Part shown: in pieces, positions 6,678 to 16,221 of the stretch
Layout of the letters: each line of letters opens with the position of its first letter
Numbering within the stretch: the first letter of the stretch is position 1
NCBI GenBank assembly: GCA_002069965.1
Contig: MWCI01000025.1
Span: forward strand, 1-42,364
Reading direction: 5' to 3'
Length of the DNA: 42,364 bases
Source: Spirochaetes bacterium ADurb.Bin218
GTDB taxonomy: Bacteria > Spirochaetota > UBA4802 > UBA5550
Notes under the pieces: generated by a model
Databases searched by the model: none
Seen by the model: only the letters and a program-made list of their open reading frames with translations
What the model was told of the DNA's origin: nothing
Program-made: the position numbers and the translations under genes

Positions 6678-8574
6678 AATTTATTTTAATATCTTCCTCT
6701 GAGTCAACTACCTCATCAACATTTGTGCCTTTTGCTGCTGCAACAGGAGGGAGTTCCTGCCCTGCCATGATTAGTTTAATCTCCTCAGCATCCAAGGTTT
6801 CTCTCTCAATAAGATTCTTTGCCATAGCCTCAAACTTATCCATATTTTCTATAAGCTTGCGCCTTGCCTCTGAAAGACAGTATTGAATTATACTGTTTAC
6901 CTCTTCATCTATTAAACGAGCTGTTGATTCACTGTAATCCTGATGGCGTGATATTTCTCGTCCAAGGAATATCTGCTCATTCTTTTGTCCATAAGCCACA
7001 GGACCAAGCTTTTCACTCATTCCCCATTCTGTTACCATCTTCCTTGCTATATCTGATGCTCGAGCTATGTCATTACTTGAGCCAGTAGTTACATCACCAA
7101 ACTTAATCTGTTCCGCCAGATGGCCACCAAAAAGAATCTGTATCTGATTTAGCCAGTGCTGACGTGAATGAATATGCTTCTCCTCAGCAGGCAACTGCAT
7201 TGTAAGCCCGAGAGCTCTTCCCCTTGGTATAATTGTTATTTTGTGGACAGGATCGTTTCCTGATACAAGCCCAAGTATTGCATGACCTGCTTCATGATAG
7301 GCAATGACTTCCTTTTCTGAGTCAGATATAAGCATTGAACGCCTCTCTGGCCCCATAAGAACCTTGTCTTTAGCCTCTTCCATCTCCTGCATGCCAACAC
7401 GCTTTTTATTTTTTCTTGCAGTAAGAAGTGCAGCCTCATTTACAAGATTTGCAAGATCTGCCCCTGTAAATCCTGGAGTTCCCCTTGCAATAACCTTGAG
7501 ATCTACATCTCTTGCCAGAGGAATCTTGCGAGTGTGAACTGCCAGTATTTTTTCTCTGCCCTTGATATCTGGAGTATCAACAACTACCTGCCTGTCAAAT
7601 CTTCCTGGTCTAAGCAATGCAGGATCAAGGACATCTGGTCTGTTTGTTGCTGCAATTATTATTACTCCCTCATTTGTCTCAAAGCCATCCATTTCTACAA
7701 GTAATTGGTTAAGTGTCTGCTCTCTCTCGTCATGACCTCCACCAAGACCTGCACCTCTAAGTCGCCCAACAGCATCGATCTCATCTATAAATATTATACA
7801 TGGAGCATTTTTCTTGCCTTGTTCAAAAAGATCTCTCACCCTTGAAGCACCAACTCCTACAAACATCTCAACAAAGTCAGATCCGCTTATTGAGAAGAAA
7901 GGCACTCCAGCCTCACCTGCAATTGCCCTTGCAAGCAAAGTCTTACCTGTTCCCGGAGGGCCAACAAGCAACACACCTTTAGGAATCTTTGCACCAATGC
8001 TAACAAACTTTTTTGGCTCCTTTAGAAATTCGACGACCTCCTTAAGTTCCTCCTTTGCCTCATCAGCTCCTGCGACGTCATTGAAATTTACCTTATTCTT
8101 TAAATCAGGATTAAGCCTTGCTCTGCTTTTACCAAAGGCAAGAGCCTTATTACCTGCGCCCTGAATCTGTCGAAACATTAAAAACCAGATTATTATAAAA
8201 AATATCAACCATGGAAGAAAACTCAGCAATCCTTTGAGGAAAAACTTATCGTCTTCATCAACACCTTCAACCAGAACATTATTGGCTATCAAAACCTTCA
8301 AAAGTTCAGGATCCTCATAGGGGATTACGCTAACAAAGTCAAAATTATCACCGCCAAAGGATTGAATTGGTTTACCTTCTGCTGATTTATATCTCCCATA
8401 TATTTTGCGATTTTCTATCTTGACCTTAGCAACCTCTCCGTTTTTTATCTTTTCAATAAAAACAGTATAATCGAGGTTAACCCTACCTGCACCTTGATCA
8501 TTGAGTTTGAACATAGTCATTATTATCAATGCAATTAGCAGGAAGAAGGCTATTTGTTTTGCAGTTTTATTCAT
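6676..8574 (-). CDS. ftsH: ATP-dependent zinc metalloprotease FtsH
   Basis: FtsH is the hexameric inner-membrane AAA+ protease that degrades membrane and regulatory proteins. Order of parts: TM1 at about residues 7-22, a periplasmic domain, TM2 ([15 protein letters not shown]) near 120, and the AAA module with Walker [13 protein letters not shown], Walker [13 protein letters not shown] and the second region of homology [19 protein letters not shown]. The M41 protease domain follows, with zinc motif HEAGH near 430. The 632-residue length is typical. The frame is open to a TTG at 8577, but the ATG at 8574 has AGGAG six bases upstream and is the likely start. It closes the long minus-strand run that begins at aspS. 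The ~20 C-terminal residues are acidic and poorly conserved, as usual. Confidence 0.97.
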   Translation of the reverse strand: MNKTAKQIAFFLLIALIIMTMFKLNDQGAGRVNLDYTVFIEKIKNGEVAKVKIENRKIYGRYKSAEGKPIQSFGGDNFDFVSVIPYEDPELLKVLIANNVLVEGVDEDDKFFLKGLLSFLPWLIFFIIIWFLMFRQIQGAGNKALAFGKSRARLNPDLKNKVNFNDVAGADEAKEELKEVVEFLKEPKKFVSIGAKIPKGVLLVGPPGTGKTLLARAIAGEAGVPFFSISGSDFVEMFVGVGASRVRDLFEQGKKNAPCIIFIDEIDAVGRLRGAGLGGGHDEREQTLNQLLVEMDGFETNEGVIIIAATNRPDVLDPALLRPGRFDRQVVVDTPDIKGREKILAVHTRKIPLARDVDLKVIARGTPGFTGADLANLVNEAALLTARKNKKRVGMQEMEEAKDKVLMGPERRSMLISDSEKEVIAYHEAGHAILGLVSGNDPVHKITIIPRGRALGLTMQLPAEEKHIHSRQHWLNQIQILFGGHLAEQIKFGDVTTGSSNDIARASDIARKMVTEWGMSEKLGPVAYGQKNEQIFLGREISRHQDYSESTARLIDEEVNSIIQYCLSEARRKLIENMDKFEAMAKNLIERETLDAEEIKLIMAGQELPPVAAAKGTNVDEVVDSEEDIKIN

Positions 8575-8625
8575 CAATTACTCCTAAAAAAATCTTATGA
8601 TCTATATACTTTGAGTCTTTTATAG

Positions 8626-10035
8626 TTAGTCTTTAAAATAAAATTTATAAATTAAATCAGAATCACTTTTTACCCAAAAGTTACAAGAGACCCTGTTTTC
8701 TACCTCTGTGATAGCTGAAGGAATATAAGCTGCTATTTCTCTGCCCACTATTATAAGAGGTATTCTTTCTTTGATTTTAATGTCAAGTTTCTTTTCGATC
8801 ATCAAATCCTTAATTTTTTTTGTTCCAGATTCAAGAAGTATTCTATCTCCATCACGCCTATTCCTAAGGGTTATAGATTTCTCAGAATCAGGCAAAGCCA
8901 TAAAAATTAAATCCTTTCTGCCTTTATTTTGAATAAAATCATTAAAATCTGTCTTTTCAAAATAAAAATATCTCTTAATCTCTGTTATAAAAATATTTCC
9001 GTTATTGAAAAGAGAAATATCGTATTCCCACTTATGAAAATTTTCCACCTGAGAGTTGTTTTCTATAACAATACATTTCTTCTCTTTATAAAGAGATTTT
9101 CTTATAATAAAATCATTATTCTGATAAAGCAAGATATTTGTTTTTGGCAGATTATATCTCTTTAAAATTTCATCAAAGATAGACTGCTTGAATTTAAATC
9201 CATATCTCCTATAAATCTCTCTCCCAAGTTTATACTTAATTAGAGCACTGTCATTCTTAAAAGTATCTGTTAATATGTAAAGAGAATTATTCTCCATAAA
9301 AACAGTATCTGGAAATGATTTTTTATAGAGCAAATCAAGAAGTTGTTCATTTTCCCTTGCATGTGCAGATATCTTAATAATATTAGAAATGGCATCAGCA
9401 AATCTCTCTGTAACCAGAGGCATTATTTTATTGCGAATATAGTTTCTTGAATATGTACAATCTTTATTTGACAGATCCTCTCTCCAGGCAATTGAATTTT
9501 CTCTTAAATAAGAGTAGATCTCCTCTGGCATCAAATCAAGCATTGGCCTTATTATATTGCCAGAGGTATATTCAATTCCCTTAAGACCATAAATTCCAGT
9601 TCCAAGAAAAATTCTCATCAAAAGAGTCTCTGCATTATCTGACTTATTATGAGCTGTTGCTATCTTATTAAAATTCTCCAATGAGGCAATTTCTGAAAGC
9701 ATTGAATATCTTACATTTCGTGCATGCTCCTCAAAGGATATCCCTTGAGGGGTCTGAGAGTTAAAATCATATTGTCGAATATAGGCTATGATCTTCAGAG
9801 ACCTTGCCTTTTCACAAACAAAATCCTCATCAAGAAAAGCATCCTGGCCTCGCATCATGTGATTGAGATGAAAAATTGCTATGTCAAAATTTATAATTTG
9901 ACGGTATCGCATCATCAAATCAAGCATAGCCATAGAATCCTTGCCAGCAGAAAGGGAAAGCAAAATTCTGTCACCTGAATCAATGAGACTGTGTGTCTTA
10001 ACTGTGTGGGTAAATTTAGAAAAGATATCAGGCAT
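8626..10035 (-). CDS. tilS: tRNA(Ile)-lysidine synthetase
   Basis: TilS uses ATP and lysine to convert C34 of the CAU-anticodon tRNA-Ile into lysidine, so that AUA is read as isoleucine. The 469-residue protein has the PP-loop near residue 28 as LSLSAGKDSMAMLDL (most TilS have SGGxDS), the IFHLNHMMRG strand, ATAHNKSDNAETLLMRIFLG near 125, RPMLDL and REDLSNKDCTYSRNYIRNKI in the N-terminal catalytic domain, and a C-terminal TilS_C-like stretch with ITLRNRRDGDRI near 395. Long low-similarity sequence lies between. It sits between ybeY (12 nt) and ftsH (51 nt), a common bacterial arrangement. Length and order favour TilS over TtcA despite the PP-loop variant. Confidence 0.93.
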   Translation of the reverse strand: MPDIFSKFTHTVKTHSLIDSGDRILLSLSAGKDSMAMLDLMMRYRQIINFDIAIFHLNHMMRGQDAFLDEDFVCEKARSLKIIAYIRQYDFNSQTPQGISFEEHARNVRYSMLSEIASLENFNKIATAHNKSDNAETLLMRIFLGTGIYGLKGIEYTSGNIIRPMLDLMPEEIYSYLRENSIAWREDLSNKDCTYSRNYIRNKIMPLVTERFADAISNIIKISAHARENEQLLDLLYKKSFPDTVFMENNSLYILTDTFKNDSALIKYKLGREIYRRYGFKFKQSIFDEILKRYNLPKTNILLYQNNDFIIRKSLYKEKKCIVIENNSQVENFHKWEYDISLFNNGNIFITEIKRYFYFEKTDFNDFIQNKGRKDLIFMALPDSEKSITLRNRRDGDRILLESGTKKIKDLMIEKKLDIKIKERIPLIIVGREIAAYIPSAITEVENRVSCNFWVKSDSDLIYKFYFKD

Positions 10036-10047
10036 AAGATAGATAAG

Positions 10048-10506
10048 TTACCCTGAGATTTTTTGCAGAATATCTTCCTCTAATTTCTGCATTATCTTTT
10101 CATCCTCTATAGATCTCTCGTGGTCATATCCAAGGAGATGAAGGATGCCGTGAATGAGCAACCTTAAAAATTCATCCATAAATGTAACTTCAAAGTCCTT
10201 TGCCTGTTCCTCTGCCTTTTCCAGAGATATATAAATATCACCAAGCTCTTCCTCCATACCATCACATAAAGGGAATGGCTCATCTCTATAGGCAAAGCTT
10301 ATAACATCCGTGGGTTTGTCTTTACTTCGATATTCTCTATTTATTTTGTGAATGACTTCATTATCTGTAAGGATAATACAAAGAGCTACATTATCAACTT
10401 TATTGAGAGTCAAAATTTTTTTTGTCAAAGTCTCAATATATTTTGCTGTAAGCTCCTTATATGGCAGAGAGATATTACCCTCTGTGTAAATTTCAATTCG
10501 TTTCAT
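10048..10506 (-). CDS. ybeY: Endoribonuclease YbeY
   Basis: YbeY is a zinc-dependent single-strand RNase that acts in 16S rRNA 3'-end maturation and ribosome quality control. The 152-residue product has the family signature: YRSKDKPTDVISFAYRD near residue 60, GDIYISLEKA near 90, and the metal site HGILHLLGYDHE near 118 with three histidines. The length is typical. It overlaps or abuts pgpH upstream (1-nt gap) and precedes tilS. The phoH-pgpH-ybeY order is widely conserved and supports all three calls. Confidence 0.96.
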   Translation of the reverse strand: MKRIEIYTEGNISLPYKELTAKYIETLTKKILTLNKVDNVALCIILTDNEVIHKINREYRSKDKPTDVISFAYRDEPFPLCDGMEEELGDIYISLEKAEEQAKDFEVTFMDEFLRLLIHGILHLLGYDHERSIEDEKIMQKLEEDILQKISG

Positions 10507-10507
10507 A

Positions 10508-12787
10508 TTATATTACCTGGCCTTTGACCTCTGCCATTTCTTTTTCCAGTTCTTTGAGTTTCTCTGAATCCGGATACTCAATCCTTGTATGATAAATTCC
10601 ATAGAGCATGTTCAAAAATACATTCTGAACTTTTTTTAACTCAACCATAGAAAGCCCTGAGCTATCAAGCTCACCATCATTGAGCTTATTATATATAATC
10701 TTTTTAACCATTCCTTCGATTTTATCTCTGTCTGGATCTTTAATAGATCTGGAGGCAGCCTCAATTGCATCTGCCAGCATAACAATTGCTGTTTCCTTGC
10801 TTTGCGGTTTTGGTCCTGGATACTGAAAGTCATCTCTGCTTACCACTTCATCAGGGGAATTACTTGCACTTTCAAGAGCTTGATGATAAAAAAATGTCAT
10901 AACAGAGGTTCCATGATGCTCCCGTATAAAGTTTATTACAGATTCAGGGATCTTATAGGACTTTGCAAGTTCGACTCCCTTTTCAACATGAGAGATTATA
11001 AGCCTGGCATATTCCTGAGGCTTCATTTTTTTTACTCGCGGATCTGTTATGCCATTTTCGATATAGATCCCTGCATCCTGAATCTTACCTATGTCGTGGT
11101 AAAAAGCTCCAACACGGGCAAGCATATAGTTTGCCCTTATCTCTTTACATGCAGCCTCTGCAAGAGTAGAAACCAAAAGAGAATGATTATATGTCCCAGG
11201 AGCATTGATGAGCATTTTTTTGAAAATACTTGCATTGAGATCTGAAAGTTCAAGAAGCTTAAACTTTGTAGTAATATCAAAAATATATTCATAAATTGGG
11301 AATATCCCAAGAACAAGAATTGAATTCAAGACACCATTGGCAAAAGCAAGCTGTGAATGAGTTAAAACTACCTTCCACGGAGTATTTTCAATGAGAGCCA
11401 GAGAAACTATTATAAATGAATTTATAGCCCCTAATATAAGCCCCCCTTTAAAAAAATCGCTTCTCTTGTCCACATTTATATTTATAAAAGAACTCATTAA
11501 TGCAGTGCTAAAAATTATTATAACAACCTGAAGATCAACATCAACCATCATCAGAGTATAAAAAACAAGATAAAGAGCCACAAAAAGAGATAAGTAGATA
11601 TTATACAAAATAGATATCATCATCACCACAAAGGGTATCGGCAGTAACAATATCGTTGCAACCTTTGAACTTTGAGCAATTTCAAAGGAGTCTACAAAAA
11701 AGGAGTATATCATAAAAAATAGTATAAGAGAACATACTACAATAATACCCTTACTATCTGGGAAATAAACCATCTCGTATGTAAAAGTAAAAAAACTCAT
11801 AATAAAAACAAATATTATCTGTAAAAATATTACCCCAAGAATAAAATTGAGATGGGAGGTTCGTGCATTTTTGTTGAGTATAGATATTTTTTGCAAAACA
11901 TCTCCTGTTACAGTATCTCCCTCTCTAACGATTGTCTGTCCTTTTTTCAACATGCCAGAGACTGGCTTAACCTCTTTGATTTTTTCATCAATCCTTCTTT
12001 TTGTCTCTTCCTCATTGAAATGAAGATTTGCCTTGAGATTGTCTTTTATTATTGTAACCACAGAATCCTGAGTCTTCTTTGGCAAATAGGGAGCAACAGA
12101 GGAGCAAATATTATTTAATCTACCCCTTATTGTATCTATAGTAACAAGCTCCTCTAACTTTGCAGAAACCTCATCATTCAAATCACCTGAGTCCTCTGTC
12201 CTTATGGTAACTGCATCTATTTCAAGATTGAGATCATTTTTATATTCTTTATCAAGAACCCCCAGGCCTTTATAATCATATATATAGATTAATATTTTTG
12301 AAACAGCTAATTTAAGTTGCCTCGGATTTTCATAAGAAAGCAAATTCAATAGGATTTCATCTGTATAGTGAAAATTTTTTGGAAGGCGATTTTTTAACAC
12401 CTCCAGTTGAATTGAAAAATCATTGCTTAAGGGCGGATAATCCTCTAAAACCTTAACAATATTCCCAAAAATGACCTCAACCATTTTGAGGTTATCCTGC
12501 AAAACAGTAGTGTCTTTATCAAAGACAAGCTTTCCTGATTGCAAAACCCTCTGCTTTTCAGCATTGGTTTCTGATTCTTTAATATAATATATATCTCTTT
12601 GAACTCTTATATCGCTTGTTGCAATATCACCTACATTATAACTGTAAGTTTTATCAGTAATTCTATAGGCAAGAATGCCAGTGGATGACAAAATGAGCAG
12701 AATGACAAAGATATAATAAAGCCTGATCTTTTTGTCCAGAATTACCCTTTTGAGATTTTTTTTTGATATGTCGCGGAAATCTATCAT
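10508..12787 (-). CDS. pgpH: 7TM-HD family phosphohydrolase (PgpH-like)
   Basis: A 759-residue membrane protein of the 7TMR-HD family. Listeria PgpH of this family hydrolyses c-di-AMP at the cytoplasmic face. Order of parts: TM helix at about 23-42, a long extracytoplasmic 7TMR-HDED-type domain (about 45-310) with a KKGQTIVREGDTV element, six further membrane helices between about 315 and 505, and a cytoplasmic HD domain with NHSLLVSTLAE, FYHDIGKIQD, ISHVEKG, REHHGTSVMTFFY and LADAIEAASRSIKDP. The HD pair (YHDIG) and downstream His/Asp metal ligands are present, so catalysis should be intact. Its place between phoH and ybeY is the canonical one. The substrate in this organism is inferred, and no diadenylate cyclase is visible in the window. 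Confidence 0.93.
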   Translation of the reverse strand: MIDFRDISKKNLKRVILDKKIRLYYIFVILLILSSTGILAYRITDKTYSYNVGDIATSDIRVQRDIYYIKESETNAEKQRVLQSGKLVFDKDTTVLQDNLKMVEVIFGNIVKVLEDYPPLSNDFSIQLEVLKNRLPKNFHYTDEILLNLLSYENPRQLKLAVSKILIYIYDYKGLGVLDKEYKNDLNLEIDAVTIRTEDSGDLNDEVSAKLEELVTIDTIRGRLNNICSSVAPYLPKKTQDSVVTIIKDNLKANLHFNEEETKRRIDEKIKEVKPVSGMLKKGQTIVREGDTVTGDVLQKISILNKNARTSHLNFILGVIFLQIIFVFIMSFFTFTYEMVYFPDSKGIIVVCSLILFFMIYSFFVDSFEIAQSSKVATILLLPIPFVVMMISILYNIYLSLFVALYLVFYTLMMVDVDLQVVIIIFSTALMSSFININVDKRSDFFKGGLILGAINSFIIVSLALIENTPWKVVLTHSQLAFANGVLNSILVLGIFPIYEYIFDITTKFKLLELSDLNASIFKKMLINAPGTYNHSLLVSTLAEAACKEIRANYMLARVGAFYHDIGKIQDAGIYIENGITDPRVKKMKPQEYARLIISHVEKGVELAKSYKIPESVINFIREHHGTSVMTFFYHQALESASNSPDEVVSRDDFQYPGPKPQSKETAIVMLADAIEAASRSIKDPDRDKIEGMVKKIIYNKLNDGELDSSGLSMVELKKVQNVFLNMLYGIYHTRIEYPDSEKLKELEKEMAEVKGQVI

Positions 12788-12817
12788 ATTCGTTAATTTA
12801 TATTTTTTATATTTATT

Positions 12818-13786
12818 TTATTCATTATAACCAGATTCTTCGTATGCAGCAACAATTTTTTCAACAACCGGGTGTCTGGAAATATCCTCTTTTGAAAATT
12901 GAATAAACTCTATGCCATCAATATTTTTTAATATTTTTTGACAATGAATGAGTCCTGAATTAAGCGGTTTGGCCAGATCTATCTGAGTGACATCCCCTGA
13001 TATTACAAATTTTGAATTTACTCCCAGCCTTGTCAAAAACATCTTCATCTGAGAAACCGTTGTATTTTGAGCCTCATCAAGAATTATATAGGCATTATTA
13101 AGAGTTCTTCCTCTCATATATGCAAGAGGTGCTATTTCAATATAACCCTTTTCAATATAAGAGGCAACTCTATCCATGGAAAGCAATTCAAAAAGTGCAT
13201 CATATAAAGGCCTGAGGTAAGGATTTATTTTCTGGACAAGATCACCCGGCAAAAAGCCAAGATTTTCACCAGCCTCAACAGCAGGCCTTGTGAGTATAAT
13301 TCTCTCAACCTTGCCCTTTAGAAAATAATTTATAGCTGCAACTACAGCCAAATATGTCTTCCCTGTCCCAGCAGGTCCAATACCGAAGGTTATTGGAGAT
13401 CTGTTTATTGCCCTTAAGTAATTAGCTTGATTCACAGTGCGAGGGACAATGGTTCTATTTGTATCTGGTATATATATCTTAAGGCTATTTATGTCATCTA
13501 CTTTTAGCTTCTGCCCGGACTTAAGAGATGATGTTATATATTTAACCTCAAAATCATCTATCTCTTTGCCAGGCTCTTTATTTGAGATATAATCAGAGAG
13601 CAGATGGAGGAGTTCCATCGCCTTATCTGCCTCTGCTTCTGTCTCTGACTGTATAATTATAGTATTGCCCCTCGGTATAAGAGTTACACCAAGAATGTGT
13701 TCAATGTGCCTGAGATTTTTATCTTTATGGCCACACAATCTCTTATAGAGGGTTGTGTCATCGATTTCAAAACTTTCCTGATACAT
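12818..13786 (-). CDS. phoH: PhoH-like ATPase
   Basis: A cytoplasmic P-loop ATPase of the PhoH/YbeZ type, linked to YbeY and RNA metabolism. The 322 residues contain an N-terminal KH-like part (LGVTLIPRGNTIIIQSETEA), then RTVNQANYLRAINRSPITFG, Walker A GPAGTGKTYLAVVAA near 139, TRPAVEAGENLGFLPGDL, MRGRTLNNAYIILDEAQNTT (Walker B, DEAQ) and FVISGDVTQIDL. The length is typical of the YbeZ subgroup. Its ATG overlaps the aspS stop codon (TAATG), which indicates translational coupling, and pgpH follows after 30 nt. Confidence 0.95.
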   Translation of the reverse strand: MYQESFEIDDTTLYKRLCGHKDKNLRHIEHILGVTLIPRGNTIIIQSETEAEADKAMELLHLLSDYISNKEPGKEIDDFEVKYITSSLKSGQKLKVDDINSLKIYIPDTNRTIVPRTVNQANYLRAINRSPITFGIGPAGTGKTYLAVVAAINYFLKGKVERIILTRPAVEAGENLGFLPGDLVQKINPYLRPLYDALFELLSMDRVASYIEKGYIEIAPLAYMRGRTLNNAYIILDEAQNTTVSQMKMFLTRLGVNSKFVISGDVTQIDLAKPLNSGLIHCQKILKNIDGIEFIQFSKEDISRHPVVEKIVAAYEESGYNE

Positions 13787-15561
13787 TACTTTTTGACAAT
13801 GCGAATAGAAAGTTCATTCAGTTGCTCCTCTGTTACTGGAGAAGGAGCCTCACTCATCATACACTGGCCTTTCTGAGTTTTAGGAAAAGCCATAACCTCT
13901 CTTATAGAACTACGCTTAAGTAATAACATCATAATCCTGTCAAGCCCAAGGGCAATACCTCCATGTGGCGGAGCACCATATTGCAATGCATCAAGTAAAA
14001 ATGAAAACTTGACTCTTGCCTCTTCCTCAGAGATCCCAAGAATGTTGAATATCTTTGACTGAAGTGAAGAGTCATGTATTCTGATAGATCCACCTCCAAT
14101 TTCAACTCCATTAAGAACAATATCATAGGCCTGAGCTTTTATCTTTTTTGCATTTTCCGGAGTCAGTGAATCAAGTAGAGGAATATGATCAGCAACAGGG
14201 GCTGTAAAGGGATGATGAACAGCGTAAAATCTTCTGTCCTCTTCATGGTACTCAATAAGTGGAAAATTTGTAACCCAAAGAAAATTCAACTTATTATCAT
14301 CAATAAGATCAAGATCCCTTGCTATCTTCAGTCTCATATGTGCCAGTGTTGCATTAACAATCTGCTCCTTGTCAACAGAGAAGAATACAACTGAAGGTTC
14401 TTTTAGATCAAATCTCTCTATAAGCTTTAACTTTTCATCCTCTGATATAAACTTTGAAATACCACCTTCAAGCTTCCCATCATTATACTTAAACATAGGG
14501 AAACCCTTTGCGCCAAATTTGCGGACATAGTCAGAATAGTCATCTGTCATTTTTCTGGAAAGCTTACCGCTATCTGGAACAGCAATACCCTTTATAACTC
14601 CACCTGTTGAAAGAGAAGATGAAAAAACATTAAAAGAAGAATTAACAAATATATCAGAGCAATCCCTTATCTCTATACTTACCCTTGTATCAGGGGCATC
14701 TGTTCCATACTTACTTATTGCCTCATCATAATCCATTACAGGGAAAGAATAGTCAATCTCCCTTCCTGTCAGTTCCTTTACAGCCTTTTTTATAAGACCC
14801 TCGATTATTTCCATTATCATCTTTGGAGTTATAAAAGAAAGCTCCATGTCTATCTGAGTAAACTCTGGCTGTCGGTCATTTCGCAAATCCTCATCTCTAA
14901 AGCACTTAACTATCTGGAAATATCTATCAAAACCAGATACCATTAAAATCTGTTTAAAAAGCTGAGGAGATTGTGGCAGAGCATAAAACTCCCCTTTATT
15001 GATTCTGCTTGGAACAAGAAAATCCCTTGCTCCCTCAGGAGTGGATTTATTTAAAATAGGAGTCTCTATCTCTATGAATCTATGGGAAGAGAGATACTCC
15101 CTTGTAAGCTGCATCATCTTATGTCTTTTTAATATAGCCTCTTTCATGTCCTCCCGTCTAAGATCTAAATATCTATATTTAAGACGGACTTCTTCATTTA
15201 CATTTTCCCTTATATCAATAGGGAAAGGTGGAACCAGCGATTTATTGAGAATCTCTATAGAAGATGCAAATATCTCAATATTACCTGTGGGGATATTAGG
15301 GTTTATAGTCTCTGGACTTCTCTCTCTAACCTTCCCTGTAACAGCAACTACAAACTCACTTCTGGTGCTGTCTGCAATTTCAGCATTTTCCTTAGAAAAG
15401 GAGGAATCAAAAACTGCCTGAATTATTCCTGTAACATCCCTTATTTCTAAAAAAACAACTCCACCTAAATCTCTCTTTCTATCAACCCATCCAAAAACAG
15501 TTACTTCCTTGCCATTATCCTCAATGCCAAGCTCTCCACAATAAGACCTGTTATTAAACAT
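13786..15561 (-). CDS. aspS: Aspartyl-tRNA synthetase
   Basis: A class IIb aminoacyl-tRNA synthetase that charges tRNA-Asp. The 591 residues show the N-terminal OB anticodon-binding domain (VTVFGWVDRKRDLGGVVFLE), the class II motif 2 FDRYFQIVKCFRDEDLR followed by RQPEFTQIDMELSF, the bacterial-type GAD insertion (about 280-420), LNGVEIGGGSIRIHD and motif 3 GIALGLDRIMMLL. The frame extends upstream to a TTG at 15573, but the ATG at 15561 has GAGGAG four bases before it and fits the family start. Whether it is discriminating or also charges tRNA-Asn cannot be told, because no GatCAB or AsnRS gene is in the window. It heads the minus-strand run that goes through to ftsH. Confidence 0.97.
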   Translation of the reverse strand: MFNNRSYCGELGIEDNGKEVTVFGWVDRKRDLGGVVFLEIRDVTGIIQAVFDSSFSKENAEIADSTRSEFVVAVTGKVRERSPETINPNIPTGNIEIFASSIEILNKSLVPPFPIDIRENVNEEVRLKYRYLDLRREDMKEAILKRHKMMQLTREYLSSHRFIEIETPILNKSTPEGARDFLVPSRINKGEFYALPQSPQLFKQILMVSGFDRYFQIVKCFRDEDLRNDRQPEFTQIDMELSFITPKMIMEIIEGLIKKAVKELTGREIDYSFPVMDYDEAISKYGTDAPDTRVSIEIRDCSDIFVNSSFNVFSSSLSTGGVIKGIAVPDSGKLSRKMTDDYSDYVRKFGAKGFPMFKYNDGKLEGGISKFISEDEKLKLIERFDLKEPSVVFFSVDKEQIVNATLAHMRLKIARDLDLIDDNKLNFLWVTNFPLIEYHEEDRRFYAVHHPFTAPVADHIPLLDSLTPENAKKIKAQAYDIVLNGVEIGGGSIRIHDSSLQSKIFNILGISEEEARVKFSFLLDALQYGAPPHGGIALGLDRIMMLLLKRSSIREVMAFPKTQKGQCMMSEAPSPVTEEQLNELSIRIVKK

Positions 15562-15751
15562 ATTTCTCCTCAAATAAAAGCTAAATTATTCTGTAATATT
15601 TATTTCATAAAGAGGAATTTTTACAGAAAATTTTTACTATAAAGTTATTTTTTTTAGCATATCTTTTGTCAAGCCTAAAAACAAAAGTCCTTAAGGAGTG
15701 ATAAAAATCCATAATATTTTACCATTTTTTTCAAAAATTGAGATAATTTAC

Positions 15752-15780
15752 TTGAAAGTCTAAACAGTAATTTTTATAGT
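15752..15780 (+). promoter_or_regulatory. Sigma-70 promoter of rpmB
   Basis: TTGAAA (15752-15757) and TATAGT (15775-15780) are spaced by exactly 17 bp and lie 32 bp upstream of the rpmB start, with AAGGAAA as ribosome binding site in between. The arrangement of this short isolated gene between promoter and terminator supports the call. Confidence 0.7.
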
Positions 15781-15812
15781 GTCAAAAAATTTATGTAAAT
15801 AAGGAAATCACA

Positions 15813-16001
15813 ATGGCAAAGTGTGAAATCTGTGGAAAATCAGTTCAATTCGGTTGCAGCGTAAGCCATTCAAATAAAAAGACTAATAGAATGTGGAAAC
15901 CGAATGTAAAGAAAATTCGAGTTCTGGATAACAACAGACCTACAAGAAAATACGTCTGCACAAGATGTATTCGCTCTGGTGCTGTGCAAAAGGCTGTATA
16001 A
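15813..16001 (+). CDS. rpmB: 50S ribosomal protein L28
   Basis: L28 is a small basic protein of the large ribosomal subunit. The 62 residues begin MAKCEICGKSVQFG, contain VSHSNKKTNRMWKPNVKK and end CTRCIRSGAVQKAV. Two CxxC pairs (residues 4-7 and 51-54) mark the zinc-ribbon (C+) form of L28. A Shine-Dalgarno site AAGGAAA lies upstream. It is monocistronic, with its own promoter and a strong terminator, and faces away from aspS. Confidence 0.97.
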   Translation: MAKCEICGKSVQFGCSVSHSNKKTNRMWKPNVKKIRVLDNNRPTRKYVCTRCIRSGAVQKAV

Positions 16002-16019
16002 ATTTTGCAATTATTTACT

Positions 16020-16049
16020 AAAAAAAGCAGACTCATGTCTGCTTTTTTT
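16020..16049 (+). terminator. Rho-independent terminator of rpmB
   Basis: A perfect stem AAAAAGCAGAC / GTCTGCTTTTT with a TCAT loop and a run of seven Ts lies 19 nt after the rpmB stop. A-tract and T-tract make it work in both directions, so it can also end the minus-strand transcript from the two membrane-protein genes to the right. Confidence 0.9.
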
Positions 16050-16053
16050 ATAT

Positions 16054-16221
16054 CTATCGTTTATCCCAAAAGCTTTTTGATTCTTGCGGTTTAAATGCCT
16101 TTCTTTCCTGTTTCTCTTTTGTGTAATATTTTTTTCCTGACTCATTATATCCAAAATTATTCTTGCTTAAAAAAAATGCAGTTGCCAACAATAATATCGA
16201 AACAATCATCGGTCTTAGCAT
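16054..16221 (-). CDS. Small membrane or exported protein (55 aa), translationally coupled
   Basis: I read this short ORF directly from the reverse strand. It encodes 55 residues: MLRPMIVSILLLATAFFLSK (a single hydrophobic helix or signal sequence) followed by a polar, basic tail rich in Lys, Glu and aromatic residues that ends SFWDKR. Its ATG overlaps the stop of the upstream gene as ATGCTAA, and AGGGGAAG lies just before it, so re-initiation is likely. The stop lies four bases from the rpmB terminator. I do not recognise a family. The coupling and the proper Shine-Dalgarno site are the reasons to count it as a gene. Confidence 0.6.
   Translation of the reverse strand: MLRPMIVSILLLATAFFLSKNNFGYNESGKKYYTKEKQERKAFKPQESKSFWDKR

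Noticed and set aside
15640-15680. TTGACA near 15670 (minus strand) as aspS promoter
   Set aside because: The TATAGT after it is 25 bp away and no better -10 at 16-18 bp is present, so the assignment is not supported.
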